8,958 nucleotides of DNA, from positions 1-8,958 of the forward strand of contig CALBHM010000001.1 of NCBI GenBank assembly GCA_937892835.1. Direction: 5' to 3'. The position numbers and the translations under genes are program-made. This document shows, one piece after another, positions 1 through 6,488 of this stretch; within the stretch, counting starts at the first letter, position 1, and each line of letters begins with the position of its first letter. Source of the DNA: an uncultured Ruminococcus sp. Its GTDB lineage: Bacteria; Bacillota; Clostridia; Oscillospirales; Acutalibacteraceae. The notes beneath the pieces were generated by a model. It did not search any database. It was not told where the DNA came from and worked only from the letters and a program-made list of their open reading frames with translations.

Positions 1-190
1 AATGATTTGCGCCGTTATCGTCGCCAAGGTGATAGGCTGCGCATTGCCGATTTTGGCAAAGCTTTTGCACCTCGACCCTGCACTCATGGCCGGACCGATG
101 ATTACAACCATTGTCGATGCGCTCACTTTGCTCATCTATTTCGGCTTTGCAACACTCTTTATCAACAGCGGACTGCTGATGGGGGCGTAA
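1..190 (+). CDS. mgtE: Magnesium transporter MgtE, C-terminal fragment
   Basis: This is the 3' end of a gene that starts left of the window. The visible 62 residues hold the last two membrane helices of the MgtE transmembrane domain. Family hallmarks are GCALPILAK followed by LDPALMAGP and TTIVDA. The Asp in TTIVDA (residue 39 of the fragment) corresponds to the conserved acidic residue of the MgtE pore that binds Mg2+ in characterised members. The protein ends six residues after the last hydrophobic stretch, as usual for MgtE. MgtE imports Mg2+ across the cytoplasmic membrane and is gated by cytoplasmic N and CBS domains, which would lie upstream. The ATG at position 2 is an internal Met, because a 62-residue protein would lack those domains. 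An intrinsic terminator follows directly. The assignment rests on a short but characteristic stretch. Confidence 0.85.
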   Translation, partial: MICAVIVAKVIGCALPILAKLLHLDPALMAGPMITTIVDALTLLIYFGFATLFINSGLLMGA

Positions 191-201
191 AACAGAATAT
201 C

Positions 202-240
202 AACGCTTCGTTATCTTCGGATTACGGGGCGTTTTTTCTT
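202..240 (+). terminator. Intrinsic terminator of mgtE with UUCG tetraloop
   Basis: The arms AACGCTTCGT (202-211) and ACGGGGCGTT (224-233) form 10 pairs, two of them G-U. A T-T mismatch follows, then ATC/GAT closing a TTCG tetraloop (216-219). The T-rich run continues to 240. It starts 12 bases after the mgtE stop. Its distal T-run overlaps the -35 box of the next promoter. Confidence 0.92.
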
Positions 241-267
241 GCACTCATCAAAAAAATATTATATAAT
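239..267 (+). promoter_or_regulatory. Sigma-A promoter of the two-component operon
   Basis: TTGCAC (239-244) and a perfect TATAAT (262-267) are 17 bases apart, which is optimal housekeeping spacing, and the spacer is A-rich. Transcription should start near 274, leaving a leader of about 65 bases before the regulator ATG at 341. No other convincing promoter was seen for the RAYT or the kinase, so this one probably serves all three genes. Confidence 0.85.
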
Positions 268-302
268 CAGCATATATTCTATGTTTCAATTAAGGTTCGG
301 GA

Positions 303-316
303 GATATAGTTATATC
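303..316. repeat. Small inverted repeat in the operon leader
   Basis: GATATA and TATATC form a perfect 6-bp inverted repeat with a 2-base spacer, GT. It lies between the predicted transcription start and the SD. It could be an operator, since two-component operons are often autoregulated, or chance in AT-rich sequence. OmpR-family regulators more often bind direct repeats, so this call is weak. Confidence 0.25.
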
Positions 317-340
317 GAAAAGAACGGAGAGGGTGATTTT

Positions 341-1036
341 ATGAAGCTTTTATATGCCGAGGATGAGGTGAGCATGTCCGAAGCGGTCGTTGATATTCTG
401 ACATTTCACAAGTATATAGTCGACGCAGTGTATGACGGTGCGGACGCACTTGCCTATGCCGAATCAGAACAATATGACGGCATAATTCTTGACATCATGA
501 TGCCCAAAATGAGCGGTCTTGAGGTGCTTCAAAAGCTTCGTGCCGAGGGGTGCAAAACGCCGATTCTTTTGCTGACGGCAAAGTCCGAGATTGAGGATCA
601 GATTCAGGGGCTTGACCTCGGAGCGGATGATTATCTTCCAAAACCGTTTTCAATGGAGCTGCTTCTCGCAAGGGTACGTGCGCTCCTGCGCCGACGTGAG
701 GAGTTCACGCCGAATGTGCTGAAATGCGGTAATGTCACGCTCGACCAAAAGAACTATGAGCTTTCGGCGAACGGACAAAAATTTGTGCTGCCTAAGCTCG
801 AATTCCGCATGATGGAGCTGATGATGCTCAATAAGGGCATATATCTTTCAACCGAGGATATTCTTTGCAAGGTTTGGGGATATGATACGGATGCCGAATA
901 CGGCACGGTTTGGGTTTATATCTCATATCTTCGCAAAAAGCTTGCCGCTCTCGGTGCCGATGTCACAATCACCGCCAAGCGCAACGTGGGCTATACTCTT
1001 GAGGTGACGGAAAATGAACCGAAAAAGGAAAAATAG
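341..1036 (+). CDS. OmpR/PhoB-family response regulator
   Basis: This is a 231-residue DNA-binding response regulator, the usual length for the family. The receiver domain covers about residues 1-115. It shows the acidic pocket E7-D8, the phospho-acceptor D51 in LDIMMPKMSG, the switch residue T79 in LLLTAKSE, and K101 in LPKPF. The C-terminal winged helix (about 125-222) contains LPKLEFRMMELMMLN, the recognition region VWGYDTDAEYGTVWVYISYLRKKL and the closing GYTLEV hairpin. The ATG at 341 is chosen because a GGAGAGGGTG ribosome site lies at 325-334 and MKLLYAEDE is the normal receiver N-terminus. The reading frame stays open further upstream, but no better start is seen. It should be phosphorylated by the kinase at 1496-2746. 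The target genes are unknown. The last residues (NEPKKEK) lie beyond the normal domain end and overlap the RAYT start. Confidence 0.95.
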   Translation: MKLLYAEDEVSMSEAVVDILTFHKYIVDAVYDGADALAYAESEQYDGIILDIMMPKMSGLEVLQKLRAEGCKTPILLLTAKSEIEDQIQGLDLGADDYLPKPFSMELLLARVRALLRRREEFTPNVLKCGNVTLDQKNYELSANGQKFVLPKLEFRMMELMMLNKGIYLSTEDILCKVWGYDTDAEYGTVWVYISYLRKKLAALGADVTITAKRNVGYTLEVTENEPKKEK

Positions 1037-1499
1037 TCTCAGACTTCCGCAGTATGATTATTCATCTGACGGAGCTTATTTTATAACGGTTTGTGTTAAA
1101 GGCAGAAAACAACTGCTTTCACGAATCGTAGGGTGCGATGACCACATCGCACCATGGGTTGTACTCACTCCGATTGGTTTAAAGGTTCAAAAATATTTAA
1201 GCCAAATAAGAGGAATTGATAAATATGTCATAATGCCAAACCATATACACTTAATAATAATTCAAAATGAATCCGGGTCGATGTGGTCATCGACCCCTAC
1301 GAATATACCTGATATCATACGTTCGTTCAAGACGTTGGTTACAAAAGAATTAGGGTATTCAATTTGGCAAACAAGTTATTACGATCACATCATAAGAGAT
1401 GAAGAAGACTATCTTATTAAAGCTCAGTATATAGACGACAACCAGGTAAAATGGCAATACGATAAATATTACAATGAGCCAAAGGAAGTGAAGCAATGA
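1014..1499 (+). CDS. rayT: RAYT / IS200-like Y1 HUH transposase
   Basis: This 161-residue protein belongs to the Y1 transposase family (IS200/TnpA_REP, or RAYT). The N-terminal LRLPQYDYSSDGAYFITVCV is the family signature. The HUH metal-binding motif is MPNHIHLI, with H77 and H79. The nucleophile is probably Y122 or Y123 in SYYDHIIRDEEDY. The end, YIDDNQVKWQYDKYY, matches the usual YI..NP.KW..D.YY, but with Gln where Pro is common. The family cuts and rejoins single-stranded DNA at hairpins, and RAYTs act on REP elements. Translation should start at 1014, served by GAGGTG at 1001-1006 inside the regulator gene. The frame is intact with all catalytic residues, so it is probably active. It overlaps both neighbours, and no flanking hairpin ends were found. 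Its middle and 3' half look more AT-rich than the adjacent genes, which suggests transfer. Two REP-like hairpins lie within the coding sequence. Confidence 0.9.
   Translation: MNRKRKNSLRLPQYDYSSDGAYFITVCVKGRKQLLSRIVGCDDHIAPWVVLTPIGLKVQKYLSQIRGIDKYVIMPNHIHLIIIQNESGSMWSSTPTNIPDIIRSFKTLVTKELGYSIWQTSYYDHIIRDEEDYLIKAQYIDDNQVKWQYDKYYNEPKEVKQ
1127..1153 (+). repeat. REP-like hairpin 1, inside the RAYT gene
   Basis: A CGTAG foot (1127-1131) is followed by GGTGCGATG (1132-1140), loop ACCA (1141-1144) and CATCGCACC (1145-1153), a perfect 9-bp stem. Known REP elements have a GTAG or GTGG tetranucleotide at the 5' foot of a hairpin, and this fits. It encodes about residues 38-47 of the RAYT, in the variable stretch before LTPIG. 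A partner copy lies in the opposite orientation at 1275-1301. Confidence 0.8.
1275..1301 (-). repeat. REP-like hairpin 2, inverted copy inside the RAYT gene
   Basis: On the plus strand this reads GGGTCGATG (1275-1283), TGGT (1284-1287), CATCGACCC (1288-1296), then CTACG (1297-1301). Its reverse complement has the same CGTAG foot, ACCA loop and inner CGATG/CATCG stem as hairpin 1. Only two stem pairs differ, and both arms change together. It encodes about residues 88-96 of the RAYT, a loop just after the HUH motif. Confidence 0.8.
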
Positions 1500-2746
1500 T
1501 TAAAACCCTTCAAAAAAAATTCATCATAACGGCAATGACGGCTATAACGGTTTTGCTGGTTATTTTGCTCGGTGCTATCAATGTGATAAACATTGTTTCG
1601 GTCGGCAGAGAAACGGCACAAACGCTCCATGTTATCTCGGAGAGCGAGGGCGAGTTCGGAAAAATTAAACCACCGACAGACGAACGCAAGCCCGAGCCGC
1701 CGCAGGGAAATATGAACGGAAGAAAGAATGAATACGACACATTTATGTCGTCCAATTTCTTTGTCGTTCGCTTTGATTCCGACGGCGAAGCAACAAAATC
1801 CGATGTCAGCAGAACCTCGACGGTCAGCGAGACAGAAGCTCAGGAGTTGGCAAAGGAGATTATTGATTCCGAAAAAACGGATGGAAAAACAGGAAAATAT
1901 CGATTTAAAATAACAACCTCATCAGACGGCGGAACGGTTGCTGTTTTCCTCGACACGTCGAACGAAATGCTGTCGTATCTGCGAGTGCTTGCTCTTTCGG
2001 CGACGATAGGTATTGTTTGCTGGGGACTGATGCTTTTGTTTGTCGTTTTACTCTCGAAAAAAGCGATTAAGCCCATTGCCGAAAATATCGAAAAGCAGAA
2101 GCAGTTTATCACAAATGCCGGCCATGAAATCAAAACGCCGATTGCGATAATTCAGTCAAACACCGAAGCAATGGAGCTTTACAACGGCGAGAACAAATGG
2201 AGCAAAAACATCAAAGCGCAAACGCAACGTCTCGGAGGACTGATGAACGACCTTTTGTTCCTTGCAAGGATGGATGAGAACGCCGGCAAGGTAAATGCTG
2301 TTGAATTTCGTGTCGACAGCCTGCTTGAAAAAACGCTTGGCGGCTTTATCCAGTCAGTTGAAAATAAAGACGTTGAGCTTAAAGCAGAAATTAAATCCGA
2401 TATCATGCTCAATGCCGACCCGACACAAATTGAGCAGCTGTTTTCGATTCTTCTTGATAACGCAGTGAAATATGTTGACAACGGAGGAAGAATTTTCGTT
2501 TCTCTTTATGAGAGTGACCGCCATGTGAAGCTTGAATTTTTTAACACATGTGCCGAGCTTCCCGACACAGACCCCGATAAGCTCTTTGACAGATTCTATC
2601 GAGGCGACAAGGCTCGGACGCAGAAAAACGGAGGCTACGGAATCGGCCTTTCGGTCGCACGTTCGATTGTTGAAGCAAATCGAGGAACGATAGATGCAGA
2701 ATTTGCCGATAACGGAGTAAAATTTAAAATCAGATTTAAAAAATAA
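1496..2746 (+). CDS. Membrane sensor histidine kinase
   Basis: This 416-residue kinase should sense an external signal and phosphorylate the regulator at 341-1036. A first membrane helix lies at about residues 9-33. An extracytoplasmic region of about 125 residues follows, including the proline-rich KPPTDERKPEPPQ (58-70). A second helix is at about 161-187, followed by a short linker. The dimerisation domain carries the phospho-acceptor H210 in GHEIKTPI. The ATP-binding domain has an N box with N322 in LLDNAVKYV, an F box DKLFDRFYRGDKART, and a G2 box NGGYGIGLS at 378-386. The usual G1 box DxGxGI is replaced by FNTCAELPDTDP, a degeneration also found in related Firmicute kinases. The start is supported by AGGAAG (1483-1488), 7 bases upstream. 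The ATG overlaps the RAYT stop as ATGA, so the two are probably translationally coupled. The signal is unknown. Confidence 0.94.
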   Translation: MIKTLQKKFIITAMTAITVLLVILLGAINVINIVSVGRETAQTLHVISESEGEFGKIKPPTDERKPEPPQGNMNGRKNEYDTFMSSNFFVVRFDSDGEATKSDVSRTSTVSETEAQELAKEIIDSEKTDGKTGKYRFKITTSSDGGTVAVFLDTSNEMLSYLRVLALSATIGIVCWGLMLLFVVLLSKKAIKPIAENIEKQKQFITNAGHEIKTPIAIIQSNTEAMELYNGENKWSKNIKAQTQRLGGLMNDLLFLARMDENAGKVNAVEFRVDSLLEKTLGGFIQSVENKDVELKAEIKSDIMLNADPTQIEQLFSILLDNAVKYVDNGGRIFVSLYESDRHVKLEFFNTCAELPDTDPDKLFDRFYRGDKARTQKNGGYGIGLSVARSIVEANRGTIDAEFADNGVKFKIRFKK

Positions 2747-2748
2747 AA

Positions 2749-2786
2749 ATCGCACCGAGTTGAAAAATTCGGTGCGGTTTTATTTT
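2749..2786. terminator. Bidirectional intrinsic terminator between convergent operons
   Basis: CGCACCGA (2751-2758) pairs perfectly with TCGGTGCG (2769-2776). GGTTTTATTTTT follows on the plus strand, and ATTTTTATTTTTT follows on the minus strand. It starts five bases after the kinase stop. It can also end the convergent addBA transcript, which would then have an untranslated tail of about 220 bases. Confidence 0.9.
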
Positions 2787-2975
2787 TAGATAGAATGAAA
2801 ATACTGATTTGTTCGAGCTTGTTTTTATAAAATTTAATTTATAGCAGAAACTATCTCGGTGCCCCTGTAGGGGAGCTGGCGGCGTAGCCGACTGAGGGGT
2901 TTTGTAAAAAGTCTGATGAAATTATATTTAACCTTTCCGACTTCGGTGCAAACCGCTGAAACTGTTTTATTGCAC
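2787..2975. other. Convergent intergenic spacer
   Basis: This AT-rich spacer of about 190 bases lies between the terminator and the addA stop. No convincing gene or promoter was seen. It holds one GC-rich palindromic block (2862-2899). GGTGC preceded by CTC or TTC recurs at 2856-2861 and 2942-2949, echoing the terminator arm, but no clean extra stem-loop is formed. Confidence 0.6.
2862..2899. repeat. Intergenic palindromic repeat unit
   Basis: A GC-rich island stands in AT-rich surroundings. It contains CCCC-TGTA-GGGG (2862-2873), then GGCGGC-GTA-GCCGAC (2878-2892, one mismatch), and ends GAGGGG, whose G-run could also pair with the leading CCCC. From memory, units of the form GGGGAGCTG..GACTGAGGGG recur in gut Clostridia intergenic regions; this was not checked. 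Only one copy is present here, so calling it a dispersed repeat depends on that recollection. Confidence 0.55.
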
Positions 2976-5900
2976 TCAATCCAATTCAATCGTTCTGCCG
3001 AGATCAAACGAATAGATTATTGTGCCGTGAATTTTTTTGCCTGTACATTCATGCAGAGCAAATTCGTACATCTTCAGCTGATCCTTATAGCGGCTCTTCA
3101 ACATTTCTTCGTTCGTTCGGCGATCTGTCTTGTAATCGACTATCACCAATCCGCCGTTTTCTTCAAAGGCGCAGTCGACGTAGCCCTGAACAACGATAAT
3201 TTCATCAGCAGAATTCTCAGCAATGTCGGGATATATATCGCCGGCACGAACTCCGACGGTGACCTTTTTCTCACGCAGAAGAAGCGGCGAATTTTTAATT
3301 CTTGCGGCAATGTCATTCTCAAAGAACTTTTTGAGCTTATCACGCTCAAGTATTTTCGCTTCGTCCTCGGTTAGGTGATGCTCGGCAACCATGCGGTCAA
3401 TCTGTCCGTCAACATCAAAGCTCTCGGCGGAATAATCGAAAAATTCCATGAATTTATGCGTTGCCGTACCTCTGTTCGCCGGATTCATGCCGCTCTTGCT
3501 TAAGAATTGCGGCTTCTCGGCGGCAAAGTATTCGGTTGAAAATTCCGTTGTTTCGAGATCAGAGGGTGCAACCTTAGCCATAACGCATGCGAGCGAGGAA
3601 TACGGATATTTATACTCGGTTTTGTGTTTAATCTCATCCAAAAGAGCGGAATCGGCGGCAATTTCTTCGTCATCGTCGGTAGACTCGGTCGGTGTGCCGA
3701 TTTTGTTTATCAATTCAAAATGCATGTGCTCTGTCGCCGGTAAGGTTATCGGTGAATTTTTGCCCCAAAGCGGTGTGGCATCGGGATGACGGATAAATCC
3801 GAGCAGGAGCCAGTCTGCCATTGAGCTTTTTGAAAGCAGAGCAAAGGGCATAATGTGCTTATCCGTGCCTACCTCGCCTCTGATTGCGGCAAGCTTCTTT
3901 TCGGGGTTGTCGTATCTTGTGACGCAAATCAGTCTTTCCTTTGCTCTTGTCATTGCAACATAGAGAACTCTCAGTTCCTCGGAACGTCCGGAAACTTTTT
4001 CAGCTATATCAACTGCTTTTTTCCCGACGGTCGGGAATTTACACTTGCGCTTTGAATCACGTCGTTCAAAGCATATACCCAAATCCGGATGGTAGGAGAC
4101 AACACTTCTTGCCGCATCACCGTTAAACGGTGCATTGAGGTCGGCAATTATGCACACAGGGAATTCAAGGCCTTTGCTCTTGTGAATTGTCATGATGTGC
4201 ACAACGTCGGCAGCTTCGGAAACATCTGCGGCGGCTTCGAGGTCGCTGTTTCTGCGCTGAATCCTGTCAATGAAGCGGATAAAGCCCGAAAGCCCACGCT
4301 TGCCGGATTCTTCGTATTTCTTTGCATAGTCGACAAGCATGCTGAGGTTTGCTTTACGCTGTGATCCGTTCGGCATAGCGGAAGCGATAGCCTTGCAGCC
4401 TGTTTTTTCATACATTTCTTCAAGAAAACGATCGCACGGAAGCGTTGCGCTAAGCATGCGTAGTTCTTCGATTTTTGCAAGAAATGCAAGGCATTTTTCA
4501 TTGCCGCCGTCCGCCGCTTTTCTTATGCAATGGTAGATCGGCTTTTTGCGTTCGTCAATTCGCATTTGAGCCAGTTCATCTGCAGTGAAGCCGAAAATCG
4601 GCGAGAGCAAAATTGCAAGCAACGGAACATCCTGAACGGGATTGTCAGTTACTCTCATCAGGCTGAGCATCGTGCTGATTTCAGGTGAGGTGAAAAATCC
4701 CGATTTGCTCTCGATATATGACGGGATAAGATTTTCGGCAAGCACTTTTTCGTATATTTCGGCTTTTCCTCCGCCTGCCGAGCGTAGGAGAATACAAAAA
4801 TCACGGTATGATGCTTTCCTGTAGCCGTTTTTGTCCTTGACCTTCATGTCGCCGGAAAGAATTTCATGTATTTTATCGGCAATGAACTGCGCTTCACTCT
4901 CACGGCCGACCTTTTCTTCCATATCGCCGAGGATATACATTTCGGCTTCGGGAAAGTTGCTTTCTTCATAGTCCGCTGCAGCAACAAGCTGTTCATTTTT
5001 ATTATAATTGACCGAACCGAGATATGAAGACATTATCTGAGAAAAAAGGAAGTTGACATTCTCCGTAACACCCGAGCGGCTTCTGAAATTGCGGTCAAGT
5101 GTGATTTTTGCCGGATAATTATCTCCTTCAAAATCTTTGAGTGCTTTTCTCTTTTGAAGAAAAATTTCGGGCATAGCCTGACGGAAGCGATAGATACTTT
5201 GCTTAACGTCGCCGACTGTGAACATATTAGTTTCGTCTTTTGAAACGGCCCAAAACAGAGTGTTTTGCAAATCGTTGACATCCTGATATTCGTCAACGAG
5301 GATTTCTTCAAAGCGTTCGGCATAGCTTTCCGCAAGCGGTGTTTTATGTGCTTTACCGTCTTTGTCATAGCTCACCAGTAACTTCAGTGCAAAATGGCAG
5401 ATGTCTGAAAAATCATAGCTGTTTGCGGCTCTTTTTTCTTCGCTGAGAATTTCACCGTATCTAACAACGGCATCAATGAGCTTTTCGGCAATTGGTTTAA
5501 GATAGTTCATGTCATCTTTGTTTTCGCTCTCTGATGCACAAAAAAGAGCAGTAAGCTTTTTCAGCTGATCTGAAAGCACGGCTTTCTGTGCCTTGACCGA
5601 TTCGGACTGAGCGGAAGAATACTTGTTTGGCAAGCGGCCGAGGCTGCTGACGGAGGCGGAAGAAATGGTACTCCGTATCTCGTCCCATGAGCCATGGGCT
5701 ATTATTTTTGCAAGCTCTTCAAACATAGCCGTGTTGTTGGCAATTCCGACGCTGTATTTCTCGCCGACAATCGGGTCGGCTATGCCTGCATCATACATTT
5801 TTTCGCAAAGCATTAGGCAGTATTCGATAGATTGTGCGGCGTAATCTATAATGATGTTTCCCCATAAATGGTCTTCCAGAGGAACGTCAACATGATATAC

Positions 5901-6488
5901 GCACGAAAGTCCGTAAAGAAATTCCTCCGGTCTTGCAAATGCCATTGAATCGTTATAAAGCTTGCAGATAAGACCGGTCAGTGCGCTGTCGTCTGTGCCG
6001 CTCGCCATTATGCCGACAAGCTCGTTAAATTCGGGGGAATTTTCTTCGTAAAGCTCGTCCATAACCCTTGAAACAGCGTCGTCGCACATCAAAGCAAGCT
6101 GCGAATTGTCAAGAATACCATAGTCCGGAGAAATGTCAATATCATGAAAATTTTCACGAACAATGTCATTGCAAAAGCTGTCAATCGTGCTGATTTTTGC
6201 AAACGGCAGCAGGAGTGCCTGACGCTTGAGCAGGTCGCTGTCGGGGCTCTTGTCAATCTCCGACATGAGTGCTTGGTAGATTCTGTCTTTCATCTGCGCC
6301 GTTGCGGCTCTTGTGAAAGTAACGATGAGAAGCCTGTCGGCCGGGCATGGGTTGTCTTCGTCCTTAAGCCTTTCGATAACACGTTGCACCAAAACCGCTG
6401 TTTTGCCCGAGCCTGCCGCAGCGGAAACGAGGATTGAGCCATGGCGTGAATCAATCGCTTTTTTCTGTTCTTTTGTCCAATCAGGCAT
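2976..6488 (-). CDS. addA: ATP-dependent helicase/nuclease subunit A (AddA)
   Basis: AddA is the UvrD-like helicase and nuclease subunit of AddAB, which unwinds and trims double-strand breaks to a 3' tail for RecA. From the ATG at 6488 it has 1170 residues, near the roughly 1200 usual for the family. Helicase motifs appear in order: Q motif WTKEQKKAI (4-12), Walker A AAAGSGKT (23-30), TFTRAAT (57-63), Walker B LVDEYQD (397-403), GDVKQSIYRFRQ (426-437), LDRNFRSR (464-471), TIHKSKGLEFP (767-777) and VAMTRAKERL (844-853). The C-terminal RecB-type nuclease has H1011, D1105, D1118 and K1120 in VDYKTD, Q1137 and Y1141, so both activities look intact. An in-frame GTG at 6497 is rejected because it overlaps the ribosome site. 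The gene overlaps the end of addB by 8 bases, so the two subunits are probably made together. Confidence 0.97.
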   Translation of the reverse strand: MPDWTKEQKKAIDSRHGSILVSAAAGSGKTAVLVQRVIERLKDEDNPCPADRLLIVTFTRAATAQMKDRIYQALMSEIDKSPDSDLLKRQALLLPFAKISTIDSFCNDIVRENFHDIDISPDYGILDNSQLALMCDDAVSRVMDELYEENSPEFNELVGIMASGTDDSALTGLICKLYNDSMAFARPEEFLYGLSCVYHVDVPLEDHLWGNIIIDYAAQSIEYCLMLCEKMYDAGIADPIVGEKYSVGIANNTAMFEELAKIIAHGSWDEIRSTISSASVSSLGRLPNKYSSAQSESVKAQKAVLSDQLKKLTALFCASESENKDDMNYLKPIAEKLIDAVVRYGEILSEEKRAANSYDFSDICHFALKLLVSYDKDGKAHKTPLAESYAERFEEILVDEYQDVNDLQNTLFWAVSKDETNMFTVGDVKQSIYRFRQAMPEIFLQKRKALKDFEGDNYPAKITLDRNFRSRSGVTENVNFLFSQIMSSYLGSVNYNKNEQLVAAADYEESNFPEAEMYILGDMEEKVGRESEAQFIADKIHEILSGDMKVKDKNGYRKASYRDFCILLRSAGGGKAEIYEKVLAENLIPSYIESKSGFFTSPEISTMLSLMRVTDNPVQDVPLLAILLSPIFGFTADELAQMRIDERKKPIYHCIRKAADGGNEKCLAFLAKIEELRMLSATLPCDRFLEEMYEKTGCKAIASAMPNGSQRKANLSMLVDYAKKYEESGKRGLSGFIRFIDRIQRRNSDLEAAADVSEAADVVHIMTIHKSKGLEFPVCIIADLNAPFNGDAARSVVSYHPDLGICFERRDSKRKCKFPTVGKKAVDIAEKVSGRSEELRVLYVAMTRAKERLICVTRYDNPEKKLAAIRGEVGTDKHIMPFALLSKSSMADWLLLGFIRHPDATPLWGKNSPITLPATEHMHFELINKIGTPTESTDDDEEIAADSALLDEIKHKTEYKYPYSSLACVMAKVAPSDLETTEFSTEYFAAEKPQFLSKSGMNPANRGTATHKFMEFFDYSAESFDVDGQIDRMVAEHHLTEDEAKILERDKLKKFFENDIAARIKNSPLLLREKKVTVGVRAGDIYPDIAENSADEIIVVQGYVDCAFEENGGLVIVDYKTDRRTNEEMLKSRYKDQLKMYEFALHECTGKKIHGTIIYSFDLGRTIELD

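Larger units (their letters stand above)
1013..1472 (+). mobile_element. Putative RAYT insertion into the regulator-kinase junction
   Basis: AATGAACCGAAA near 1013 in the regulator frame and AATGAGCCAAAG near 1473 in the RAYT frame are similar and in the same codon phase. They encode NEPKKEK and NEPKEVKQ. Joining 1012 directly to 1473 would give a regulator ending VTENEPKEVKQ, with its TGA overlapping the kinase ATG as ATGA, a common regulator-kinase arrangement. This suggests about 460 bp carrying the RAYT was inserted here. The similarity is short and imperfect, so the boundaries are inferred and not demonstrated. Confidence 0.4.

Noticed and set aside
239..340. Start of the response regulator at an upstream in-frame codon
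   Set aside because: This stretch contains the promoter and leader, and the receiver domain begins at the ATG at 341 with its own SD.
1014..1499. Complete IS200/IS605 insertion sequence with left and right end hairpins
   Set aside because: No end hairpins were found outside the coding frame. The only hairpins are internal and in REP-like inverted orientation, so RAYT fits better.
2354..2755. Minus-strand open frame opposite the kinase ATP-binding domain
   Set aside because: It is antisense to conserved N and G boxes and runs through the terminator region.
2751..2949. Repeated GGTGC-containing motifs as an extra regulatory structure
   Set aside because: The extra copies at 2856-2861 and 2942-2949 have no pairing partner of their own beyond the terminator arm. 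They are probably coincidental.
2916..3374. Plus-strand open frame opposite the end of addA
   Set aside because: It is antisense to conserved addA nuclease codons, resembles no recognised protein and has no good ribosome site.
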